Source: Zopfochytrium polystomum
Lineage: Eukaryota; Chytridiomycota; Chytridiomycetes; Chytridiales; Chytridiaceae
Length of the DNA stretch: 64,000 nucleotides
Reading direction: 5' to 3'
NCBI GenBank assembly: GCA_025765615.1
Contig: JAIVFJ010000107.1
Span: 156,883 to 220,882 of the forward strand
The notes under the pieces were generated by a model. It saw only the letters and a program-made list of their open reading frames with translations. It was not told the DNA's origin and searched no databases. The position numbers and the translations under genes are program-made. Below are positions 31,256 to 41,390 of the stretch, one piece after another (positions within the stretch are counted from its first letter, which is position 1; the number at the start of each line of letters is the position of its first letter).

Positions 31256-32423
31256 TGATGAAATCCCACACAGGACTGGAGGGACTTGGTGTGTGTAGGG
31301 ATGAAGAGAGAGAGAGAGAGAGAGCAGTGATGATGGAAAAGGGAAAGGAGTGAGAGGATGGGAAGAGGAGAGAGGAGTGAGTGGGCAGAGCTGGAAGAGA
31401 GAGCAAATGGAGGAAGAGAGATTGGCTTGTTTTGCACTGGATTCTGTCAAAGCAGCAAGGAGGGGGTTGGGTTCCTTGTTTGATCTCTGTGAGAGGTTGC
31501 TGCTTTTATACTCCTGCAGGTTGGAGCCATCAGAAAACAGAGGGAACAGGGGGCTGCACAGAGCAGGCCACAGAAATGAGATAAAACAGGCTGAGCACCA
31601 ACCCCCAGCCTGGGCTAAGTACCCATTCAGTGCTGAGTACCACCCAGGGCTGGGAATCACCCAGGGCTGAGTACCAACCAGGGCTGAGTACCATCCTGGG
31701 CTGAGCACCACCCAGGGCTGAGTACAACCTTGGGCTGAGTACTTTGTCTGGGCTGAGTACCACCAGGAACCAATTTAAAGCTTGTTTGAGAAACAGTTGC
31801 TTGTAAATTGGTTTGGTTGTTTCCAAATCAGGAAGCTTGTTTGGGAAACAAGCCGCTTTTTTCCTTGTTTTTAGAAATCCAATGATTGGTGCAATCTCTG
31901 GTGAGCTCAGTTTTTATCTCACTTTTAGAAATGCAGTGATTGGTGCAATCCCTGATTCCTAAATGCCTCTTGCATTGCTCAGAATGCACAGCACAGCAGG
32001 AAAGCTGGAATTCCAGATCAGGAAGCGGAATTCTGGTGCAGAGAGAGGAATTCCAGATCAGGAAGCGGAATTCCGATGCAGAGTGCGGAATTCCGGTGCA
32101 GAGAGCGGAATTCCGGAGCATTGGGCAGTGGTACACTGCTTCTGCATGCTTGCTGTGCTGTGTTACATGTGCAGAGTGCATAGTTTGAGCGTTGTTGTGC
32201 ATGTTCTAATTGCATTGTTCCTACCGGTAGGATGAACAAAGCTAGAACAACAGCCACCTTTGCCTATCTCTTTTTATTGAGAACAGATTAGCCCTTCCGA
32301 GCGCCCCATTCAAGTATTGAATCTACTGAGCCCTTCAAGCACCCCATCCAATGTGACTGGATGGAGTTCTCAAAGGAATCATCAGTAACAGGCGTAGTGT
32401 ACCCTGTGGGTCGAATCTCAACA
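31256..32423 (-). mobile_element. solo LTR-A inside LTR-B, TSD CGCTT
   Basis: 1168 bp; on the minus strand TGTTGAGATTCG...TTTCATCA. CGCTT is repeated exactly at 31251-31255 and 32424-32428, so this is one insertion event reduced to a solo LTR. Compared with the other LTR-A copies it has its own variants (e.g. GCTTTAAATTGG near 31779 and a diverged U5), with a (GA)n run at 31305-31324. Confidence 0.88.
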
Positions 32424-32428
32424 CGCTT

Positions 32429-32460
32429 GCCTAGCAACCACTCAGAATAGACTGTTTACA
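32429..32460 (+). mobile_element. LTR-B 3' end fragment
   Basis: Continues LTR-B after the LTR-A insertion: GCCTAGCAACCACTCAGAATAGACTGTTTACA, with about 115 bp deleted relative to 50378-50510. It is the mirror of 4399-4430. Confidence 0.65.
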
Positions 32461-34373
32461 AAATGGTTAGAGGATTGTTAAACTACTCAACCAGTCCTTG
32501 TTCTATCAATGAATGGACTGCAAATTGTCTTTGGCTGAAGTGCTGAAGTTATGTGAGAAAAGATAAAGAGAGGCTTAGCTTGATGTAACAGAGTCCAAAG
32601 TTATGAGGAAATTGCACAAGGTTGCCATGGTCGTGAGAGTTGGCACTTGCACAACTATTGGTCATCCCAATCACTAATATGTTTGATGGTGAGAGTTTCA
32701 GTGTGGTTGAAAACACTCTGATCTCAAAAGGTGGCCATGTCAATGATAATTGTATCAGGGAATCCAGAAATTGAACTGCCAACTCCATGGGTTGATAGAC
32801 GAGGAAAACACCATATCATTAATTCCTAATTTGTTATGCCCTGTTGAAAATGAGTAAGTATTATTAAGAGGGCACAGGGACAGTTGTTAGAGGTGCAGGT
32901 CTCCAAAAACTAAAATGCCTGTGTTGATGTTCATGGAATGATGAATCATTACTGACAGGCGACTGCATGGCTGAATGTTGAGAGGATAAAGGCAGTTACT
33001 TTGATGCATATCAAAAGCGAAGAGCAAAACACTTAGCAGATTGATTATTAGTTGATGGAGCTGGTTGGTTTTTGAGGACCTCTGCTGTTTGTTGTTCAAT
33101 CAATATGAAGGCAGATAACCAGGATAGTAATAGTTGGTGTGGTGATTTCTGGTGCAGCAGTAGCCAAGTGATTGTTGCTTGATCAGCCAGCTCGATGTGT
33201 TGCTTATCATAGTTGTTTTGTCAAACAGGTTTTTGAAGAGTGAGATTAGTTTGGCTAAACTTGTTATCTGAGGAGCTGGGTTGCCGACAACAAGAAAAAC
33301 TTTTCCTTTTCCCATATCCAACAGGCTTTGGCCCAGTGAGCCAACAAAGATTCGAACAACTTGTTGGAAAGGGCGAATATGATGGAGAAGTTCTCCAGCT
33401 GCTGACTTTGCAAAGCTGTCAACTCGATGGTACGCTTCAGTGAATCGGGTAATGAAGGCATCTGAGGCTTCAGTTGGTTCCATTTTAATGCATTCAAAGT
33501 CGTCAATGATCTCCTTTGCAAGTTCGACCAGGTGTGATTTGGGTGAGGGCTCGATAGATGTGGCGAGGAATGATTAGACAGCAATGTGCATTCTGGTTCT
33601 GTGCACTAGGAAACCAAGTTACTTTCTCTGGTCCACAAGACGGAGGCACCAGTTGGAATCTCTGTCCTTGGAATGGTCCATCTCTGATGAGACAGGTTCC
33701 AGTGTTGCAGAGGTCTAGTGGATCAACTGCATCGTTCTGCTCTGCGTTGATGTGATTGGTTGAGTCAGTAGTCATGTTGTTTTCTCAGGACGATTATGTG
33801 TGCCAAGTTTGAAAGGATTTCGTTGGATTTTAGGTGTGTTGTGAAGGTGGTGTTGCAGCAGATGAAAAGTTGGTTTGTTAGCTTAGTGTGTGTCAGGTAG
33901 GGGGGGGGTCGTTGTCTCAAATGGGGACAAAAAATCAAAAATTAATGGTGAGGGTTGGAGGTAATCTGGTGACCCTGAATGGAAAAAGTGGGCGCTTATC
34001 ACAAAGGAGAGTGATTTTGGGATGCCCCTGGTGACAGTCGTGTAGTCCAGAAGCAGGCCTTTCCAAAGATAGCTTGGGATCGGCTGGGGGAGGTCTGGAA
34101 GGCGAGCAAATTGAGGTTGAAGTTGGAAAAGTGGGCGACGACTTTGGAGGCGGTGGATACGACGTAGGAGCGTCTGATCCGAGATCAGGTGGGTTCGTTG
34201 GAAAGAGGAGATCAAGAGCTTTCCGATGGTAGTAACGAAATTGCTGTACAATGTCTGTAGCGCCCGTGATCGCTCCACGAAGTTGGCAGATCTGAAAAGC
34301 GTACAACCCCTTCTACTGATTGGATTTTGTTGAAACCAAGGGGGAAGTGATTGGGATGGGTAACAGTTTTGTA
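32461..34373 (-). pseudogene. inverted copy of the copia leader/gag remnant
   Basis: Reverse complement of 2486-4398 at a constant coordinate sum of 36859. The gag-like start lies at 33775 (MTTDST), the core-like frame at 33483-33100. All frames read the same as in the left copy, so divergence is minimal. Confidence 0.6.
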
Positions 34374-34604
34374 TGAAAGAATTTCCTATGTTGGCTGATT
34401 GATGGGTTGGGCTGCTGTGGTGTGTACACTACTGAAGGTGGTGGTGGTGGGAGGTTGATCTTGGCTTCTGTCAGTCTTGTGTTTGTCTTTATACAAAACT
34501 GTTACAAGGACCATCACTTGCAAAATGCTGCAAGTCATCCTTGCAGAGCAGTATCAGGTCAAAGCTCCTGCACACTGTTTACACCAAAAGACCCAAAACT
34601 AACA
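34374..34604 (-). mobile_element. LTR-C (inverted copy of 2255-2485)
   Basis: Mirror of 2255-2485, flanked by GTTCC (reverse of GGAAC) at 34605-34609. It is part of the large inverted duplication and not an independent insertion. Confidence 0.75.
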
Positions 34605-34853
34605 GTTCCTCAAGCTCAGATGCAGTCCATTCTCTGTTGTAGTCTAATGCGTGGGCTTCCTTGTGGAAACGTAGCACTGGTGGAAGTTGTGATTGGTGGA
34701 TTGGTTCTTTAGGGAAGTGCTTTGGAAAGCGTGGTTCGGCTTGGCTGATGCAAGATAGAGCCACAAGAGATGGCAAGTGATTGTTCAATTTGCAAGTAGC
34801 TTGCGAAGTTCAGTAGGTGCATCTTTGATGTTGACAACAACACATGGTGAAAA
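34605..34853 (-). pseudogene. copia pol fragment (inverted copy of 2006-2254)
   Basis: Same RT fragment as 2006-2254 in reverse orientation, lying between the mirrored LTR-C copies. Confidence 0.7.
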
Positions 34854-35082
34854 TGTTAGTTTTGGGTCTTTTGGTGTAAGCAGTGTGCAGGAGCTTTGAC
34901 CTGATACTGCTCTGCAGGGATGACTTGCAGCAGTTTGCAAGCAATGGTCCTTGTCACAGTTTTGTATAAAGACAAACACAGGACTAACAGAGGCCAAGAT
35001 CAACCTCCCACCACCACCACCTTCAGTGGTGTACACCATAGCAGCCCAATCCATCAATCAGCCAACATAGCGAATTCTTTCA
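34854..35082 (+). mobile_element. LTR-C (inverted copy of 1777-2005)
   Basis: Mirror of 1777-2005. It starts TGTTAGTTTTGGG at 34854 and ends TTCTTTCA. The unassigned 346-bp insert mirrored from 1431-1776 follows at 35083-35428. Confidence 0.75.
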
Positions 35083-35428
35083 GGTCGAAGGCGGCTGCAG
35101 ATCCCCTACATCACAGTGATGTCGGAATCGCGACTGAAGGCTGATATTGCAGCGAAATGGTATGAAGGTAGTGGCGAAGCCACTGCAATTGTGGCAAGAT
35201 CGCTGCCTTTGGTTGCGAGATTGGTGGTGGTGGCAGATCCAGATACTGCGGCAGCAAAGCCGCTGCGATTGCGAGCTCCAGCTGCACTCGGGAGGGCGAT
35301 AAGGATAGGATCAGTTGCGCGCTACGCACACGAGAGGTGTTTGGGGTACTTGGGGGCAACTGGGACAATCCTCACCTGTTTTCTCACAAGAGATTTCTTG
35401 GAGAAAAGGTGAAAAAGAAGAAAGGAGA

Positions 35429-36556
35429 AAAAAAAATGACAAAACCTGAAAAACATGAAATTCGACGAGAGCTGGGGTGTTGGTCATGACGTTAATGTCG
35501 TTGACAAAAATAAAGATGATTTCAAACGTTTGCTGCTGAGGGTCTACTTGAAAGAAGAGGCAGGTTTACCAAGAGATTGGTCAAAGCCAAGTTTCTTGAC
35601 AATGAACTTGCAAAAGGTCAGGAACCAGTTGCATCCAGATTGATGAAGTCCATAGAGGCTCTTGAGGAGTTTGCAGAATAGTTTCTTTCCATCTGGAGTG
35701 AACCACTTGTGGCCTTTTGGTGGATCCATGTAGATGACTTCTTTGAGAAAAGCGTACACGTTGGCTGTGTTGACATCCATGCTGTGGTACTTGAGGTCAA
35801 AAGCAAGGCTGATTGCAATGAGCAGTCAGATGGCCTGGATCCGGACGACAGGAGAAAAGGTGTCTGTGTAGTCGATGCCTTCACTTTGGGTGTTTCCACA
35901 TACGACAAGACAGGCTTTCCATCGCAGCCAAAGGGGTTGAGCTTGTAGGCATAAACCCATATGCAGAACATTGCACGTTTGCCAGGAGGAAGAACTGCCC
36001 ATTCCCAGACCTTGTGCTTGTCCATGAGAGAGTGAAGTTCCTCAAGCTCAGATGCAGTCCATTCTTTGTTGCAGTCTGATGCGTGGGCCTCCTTGTGGGA
36101 ACGTGGCACTGGTGGGAGTTGTGATTGGTGGATTGTTTCTTTAGGGAAGCACTTTGGGAAGTGTGGCTCTGGTTTGGCTGATGCAAGGTAGAGTCGCAAG
36201 AGATGGTGAGTGATTGTTCGATTTGCAAGTGGCTTGGGAAGTCCAGTTGGTGCATCTTTGATGTTGACAATGACAGATGGTGGAAGTGGTGATTCATTAC
36301 ACAATAGTGGAGTACATTGCACTCAGTGAGCTGTCTCGCCCCCGTCACTCTCCCAGCACGATCGTTGGCTTATCATTGCTCAGATTTCATGCCGCAATTT
36401 CGACGTCATCACCAACAACACTGTGATTGCAGCAGCTTTACAGAAACCAAGATCAACCTCCCACCACCACCCACCCATCACTACAGCAGCCCAATCCATC
36501 AATCAGCATTGCTGCCTTGCCACTGCCCACCACCGCCCTCCACCGCCAGTTCGCTG
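35429..36556 (-). pseudogene. copia-type pol remnant (inverted copy of 303-1430)
   Basis: Reverse complement of 303-1430, with the same RT frames (36322-35618 and 35780-35544, including KSLYGLHQSG). In element sense it follows the LTR-A at 36557-37723 directly, as an internal region should follow a 5' LTR. Confidence 0.8.
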
Positions 36557-37723
36557 TGATGAAATCCCACCCAGGACTGGAGGGATTTGGTGTGTGTGGA
36601 GAGGAAAAGAGAGAAAGAGAGAGCAGTGATGATGGAAAAGGGAGAGGAGTGAGAGGATGGAGAGAGGAGAGAGGAGTGAGTGGGCAGAGAGGGAAGAGAG
36701 AGCAAATGGAGGAAGAGAGATTGGCTTGTTTTGCACTGGATTCTGTCAAAGCAGCAAGGAGGGGGTTGGGTTCCTTGTTTGATCTCTGTGAGATGTTGCT
36801 GCTTTTATACTCCTGCAGGTTGGAGCCATCAGAAAACAGAGGGAACAGGGGGCTGCACAGAGCAGGCCACAGAAATGAGATAAAACAGGCTGAGCACCAA
36901 CCCCCAGCCTGGGCTAAGTACCCATTCAGTGCTGAGTACCACCCAGGGCTGGGAATCACCCAGGGCTGAGTACCAACCAGGGCTGAGTACCATCCTGGGC
37001 TGAGCACCACCCAGGGCTGAGTACAACCTTGGGCTGAGTACTTTGTCTGGGCTGAGTACCACCAGGAACCAATTTACAGCTTGTTTGAGAAACAGTTGCT
37101 TGTAAATTGGTTTGGTTGTTTCCAAATCAGGAAGCTTGTTTGGGAAACAAGCCGCTTTTTTCCTTGTTTTTAGAAATCCAATGATTGGTGCAATCTCTGG
37201 TGAGCTCAGTTTTTATCTCACTTTTAGAAATGCAGTGATTGGTGCAATCCCTGATTCCTAAATGCCTGTTGCATTGCTCAGAATGCACAGCACAGCAGGA
37301 AAGCTGGAATTCCAGATCAGGAAGCGGAATTCCGGTGCAGAGAGAGGAATTCCAGATCAGGAAGCGGAATTCCGATGCAAAAGGGCGGAATTCCGGTGCA
37401 GAGAGCGGAATTCCGGAGCCTGGGGCAGTGGTACACTGCTTCTGCATGCTTGCTGTGCTGTGTTACATGTGCAGAGTGCGTAGTTTGCGCGTTGTTGTGC
37501 ATGTTCTAATTGCATTGTTCCTACCGGTAGGATGAACAAAGCTAGAACAACAGCCGCCTTTGCCTATCTCTTTTTATTGAGAACAGATTAGCCCTTCCGA
37601 GCGCCCCATTCAAGTATGGAATCTACTGAGCCCTTCAAACACCCCATCCAATGTGATTGGATGGAGTTCTCAAAGGGATCATCAGTAACGGGCGTAGTGT
37701 ACCCCGTGGGTCGAATCTCAACA
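36557..37723 (-). mobile_element. LTR-A, 5' LTR of the inverted element
   Basis: 1167 bp on the minus strand, TGTTGAGATTCG...TTTCATCA, followed in element sense by the internal region. TATA lies at about 36803-36810. Its U3 minisatellite differs slightly from the solo copy (e.g. GCAAAAGGGCGG near 37378), giving useful marker bases. The outer flank (caccc) has no matching duplication at the far end. Confidence 0.85.
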
Positions 37724-37822
37724 CACCCCTGCAATAGAAAGAGAGGGGGCAACTGTTTCTCCTGGAGTACATGGCTGTCCAACAATGCCAGCCAAGCAGT
37801 GGGACTCGAACCCACCCATGCA
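37724..37822 (-). mobile_element. possible 3' LTR stub of the copia-B element
   Basis: In minus-strand sense the copia-B pol stop (37888) is followed by AAGTGTAGGGGGG, which resembles a polypurine tract, and then TGCATGGGTGGG. The roughly 100 bp up to the LTR-A insertion may be the start of its 3' LTR. It includes a perfect tRNA-like T arm (GTGGGTTCGAGTCCCAC) without the rest of a tRNA. Confidence 0.3.
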
Positions 37823-37887
37823 CCCCCCTACACTTGTGAAAACCTGCATGAACCCACAAGTGTAGCTGGAGAAGCCAGAGAGAGCCT

Positions 37888-39835
37888 TTAGACTAAGCGT
37901 TGTGCTGATTTGAGCGTGGGCACCACGCTTACACCTTGGAGGTCGGCGAGACTGCAAATTCCCATCACTGATGCAAGCTTTGCATGTTGAGCTGCGGGAA
38001 GAGCTTTGGTGAGAAGGTCAGCAATCATCATGTCCGTTGGGCAATGAATGAGTTGAACCTCCTTTTTCTCCAAGTGGTCCCGTATGAAATGCAACCTCAC
38101 GTCAAAGTGTTTGACCCGACCATGGTGTATTGGATTCATAGCAATAGCTATGGTTGAACGATTGTCTTCATAAACAGTAGTGGGCTTATTTAAATCCATA
38201 CCCAGCTCCTGGAAGAGCATTTGTAGCCAGATTGCCTCTTTGATGGCCTCAGTAAGGGAGAAGTATTCCGCCTCAGTTGAGGACAAAGCGACAACTGATT
38301 GTTTCTTGCTGTACCATGTAATAGCACCCCCGCAAAGCATGAACACATGCCCTGACCTCGACTTGCGTCCATCCTCCTCAGCATAGCTGGCATCAGCGTA
38401 GCCATGTGGCTCATCCCACTCTGGGTAAGAAATACCCGCAGCTTTCTCTACCTCTGGGAGCGTTGCATTGGTGATGCATGTCATCTGGGAGTCTCCCTTC
38501 TGGTAGAAAAGTCCATGATCCCAGGTAGCGCGGACATATCGCAGCAATCTGTCAAGCGCAAGGGAATCTGAATGGGTTGGAGCAGACTGGTATTGTGCAA
38601 GTGTATTCACAGCATACGCAATGTCAGGGCGCGTCAAGTTTGCAAGGTAAGCAAGTTGCATGAGTGTGCTTCGGAAGTATTCCGACTCTTTTTGTGGAAG
38701 TTTTCCAGAGTCCACATCGTGTATCCATGTCGTGGACATGGGAGTTGCTTTGATTTTGACAGGTAAGCCTTCATTGTCACACCAGTAGTTTGCTTCCTCC
38801 AAGACATGCTGTGTGTAGTTTTTCTGTCCAATAAAAATTCCATCTTTGATTTTCTCAACTTGGATGCCAACAGCAACTTTTGGGTTGAGGTCCTCGCGGA
38901 TTTTGAACTTTGATTTGATCAGAGAAAGAATTTTGGCAATTTCTTCTTCAGTGTGACTGAAGATGAGGATGTCATCTACGTATAGAGTGATGATGGTCTT
39001 GACCTTTCCATCAGGGTGCCTTTGCACAAAGACACAGTGGTCAGTCTTCAATTGTGTAAATCCAATTTCTACTAGGAAGTCGCGGATTGTTTTGTACCAC
39101 TGTCGACCAGACTGGTGCAATCCGTACAGACTCTTCCTGAGTAAACAGACAAGAAGTATCCCGTCTGCACCACGTATCTCAAAGCCTTCTGGTTGTTCCA
39201 TGAAGTTTTCAATGTCCAGTTTGGCGTTCAAGTATGCGGTTTCGACATCAAGGCCTGCAAGTATGAGGTCAAACAGCAACAAGATAGCAAGGATTGCCCT
39301 TATGGAGGAGCTGCGGACGACAGGGGAGAAGGTCTCATTGTAGTCCTGACCAAAGATCTGAGTGTAACCCCGACCAACAAGGCGAGCCTTGAAGCGTTCA
39401 AGGTACCCTTCACTGTCAAACTTGTAGGCAAAAACCCATTTGGGCTTGAGAATCTTATGCCCTTTAGGTCGAGCCACTAAGTCCCAGACATGCTTTGACG
39501 TGATTGAATTGATCTCTGAGAGTTGAGCTGCCTTCCAATACTTTGCAAAAGGAGAACGCATGGCCTCTTTATGCGAAGCAGGGAGTGGCGGTAAGTCCCG
39601 CTGGTGGATCCTTTCTGTTGGATATGCTGTGACTTCCTCCGGCTCAAGCACAGTGTATGCTTTGAGCATTTGGTAGAGTTCACGAAATTGTCCCCGTGCT
39701 ATTCGTAGTTTACGAATTCTTGCAGTTAAAGCGCGGAGTGTTTTCCGACTGTAAGTGGAAGGACTTGTGGCAATTGATGGTTTTGTTCGTAGTTTACAAA
39801 GGTTTGCCCAGCTGTCTGCCTCTGCGACTGCCACA
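37888..39835 (-). pseudogene. copia-B pol, intact reverse transcriptase-RNase H half
   Basis: About 650 codons in a single open frame. In order: the pre-RT linker (LPPLPASHKEAMRSPFAKYW), KPKWVFAYKFDSEG, RLVGRGYTQIFGQDYNETF, LDVETAYLNAKL, KSLYGLHQSGRQWY, the catalytic LYVDDILIF (about 38970-38985), DIAYAVNTLAQY, GYADASYAEEDGRKSRSGHV, KKQSVVALSSTEAEYFSL, and a C-terminal ADLLTKALP. Gag, protease and integrase are absent: the 5' end is cut at about 39836, where LINE-2 sequence begins, so the apparent start Met at 39903 is not native. This is the best-preserved copia domain set in the window. Confidence 0.88.
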
Positions 39836-41260
39836 GTCCTTTTTAATGGCCCTCCACGTAACCCACCCCAGTTCACAACAATTATGGGTGCCAGCGTCAC
39901 CATCCGTCCACTTGAACCATCTGCAGACCATCAGCTGTCTGTTACTGATGGAAAGAAATGCACTGCTGTCCTCTACAACATCAGCTGCTCAACAAGCATC
40001 TATGACCTGGAGCCCATCCAACACAAATTTGGCTGCACATCTGTCCGCATACCTGGCTTCTTCAACTCAGCAAAGGGCACTGCTGGCCTTGGTCCTCTGC
40101 CCATTTTGTTTTACAACCTGTGGATCCATGCTGCAAAAAACTAACCAATCAGTTGTCTTCAACAGCTGTGCCCTCCGATTTCATCCACGAAGACTTCACT
40201 CCATTTCCCTGCTGTCGACGTTGTGGAAACGCCAACCATAACTCCCAATCTTGCAAAACTGGTCGCCCCTCTGGCTCTCTCATTAACCCAACGTCTTCAG
40301 GAGACTCCGCTACCCATGCCAATTCCAAAGACCCCAACCAAACAGCTCAGACCTCCTGACATCACAGCTTCCCCACCTGTCCTGCCTGTCCCCCCTTCTG
40401 TCCCTCCTCCAGAGCTGCAATCGATTTTGACGGCCCTTGAAAACATCCAGCAACAGCTCAATGCACAACAGACCTCCTTGGGCACTGAGCTGAAAGAGCA
40501 TCAGACCTCAGTGCGCACTGATATCCAAAAACTGTTAGATTTTGGGTTTTTGCAGTAAGCAGTGTGCAGGAGCAACACCTCACACTGTGGTGCATGGGAA
40601 CACCAACTGAGATGAGGATTTGGTGCATTTTTTGTCACCTGGTCTTTGTCACAATTTTGTATAAAGCCAAACAGCATATATTGTACAATAGTCTCCCATC
40701 TCAGCTTCACCATCACAAGAGAGTAGTCCACCAGAGTAGTTCACCACCATCCACAAACAGCAGCTGTCATTTCTTTCAAAAACTCACCACTCAGCTTCCC
40801 AACTTGAGCCAGTTCCCACAGCACTGGAACATGGCCAAGCAAAGGTGGACCACAACATTCAGAGACTTGCAGCTGCTGCAGCCAACGTGGACACTTCGCT
40901 CAAAAACCATGCTGGCGCTATCCAACCCTAAATCAGCAAGTCACCACACTGGAGCCACTCACTGCAAATTGGACAGCTGCCTCACTGCAGTGGACATGAC
41001 CGCCCAGCTCCTCAGCTCCTGCCTCTGGACGATTGAAGAATGGTTGAAATACAATGACCTGATTGACGAAGATGTTGACAACCATTCCTCTGCCTAACCT
41101 TCTACTTCTGTCCCAGCTTGATCAGCTGTCACCACACACTCACTCACGCTGCTCTTGCCCTGGCCAACGCCTCCAGTTCTTCTTCCACTCCCCCCAACAA
41201 AACTGCCCCAAAACCTGTCCCAAAAACTGCCTCAAACCCAGGACCGCTGCCTCAACCTGA
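39836..41260 (+). pseudogene. LINE-2 ORF1 (decayed), zinc knuckle and coiled coil
   Basis: The frame 39845-40144 (GPPRNPPQFTTIMGASVTIR, STSIYDLEPIQHKFGC, GTAGLGPLPILFYNLW) ends in a stop. The next frame carries a CCHC zinc knuckle, CRRCGNANHNSQSC (about 40215-40256). After a shift come a Pro-rich linker and a coiled-coil heptad region (LQSILTALENIQQQLNAQQ). Then LTR-D interrupts it. After LTR-D the matching coiled-coil continuation is split over frames to about 41260. ORF1 proteins coat the LINE RNA. The zinc knuckle seen here is missing from the younger copy at 63.1-63.9 kb. Confidence 0.75.
40533..40778 (+). mobile_element. solo LTR-D in LINE-2 ORF1, TSD AAAAC
   Basis: 246 bp, TGTTAGATTTTGGG...TTTCTTTCA, flanked by AAAAC on both sides (40528-40532 and 40779-40783). 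The empty site is present in the other LINE-2 copy near 63590-63600 (minus strand CCAAAAACTCACCACTCAG), which proves the insertion and its boundaries. Confidence 0.92.
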
Positions 41261-41390
41261 CCAATATCCTTACTCATTCTTTTGTGAAAGTCTCTTTGCT
41301 ATTGATATCACTCTTATTTCTCTTTTGAAAAAAAAAACAAAAAAAAACAGAGATATTGTTAGCAGGACCGCCTGCACCCCTTAGTAAGCT

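Noticed and set aside
37775..37830. tRNA gene suggested by a perfect GTGGGTTCGAGTCCCAC arm
   Set aside because: No acceptor, D or anticodon arm can be built upstream on the minus strand, and the motif lies in a likely LTR stub.
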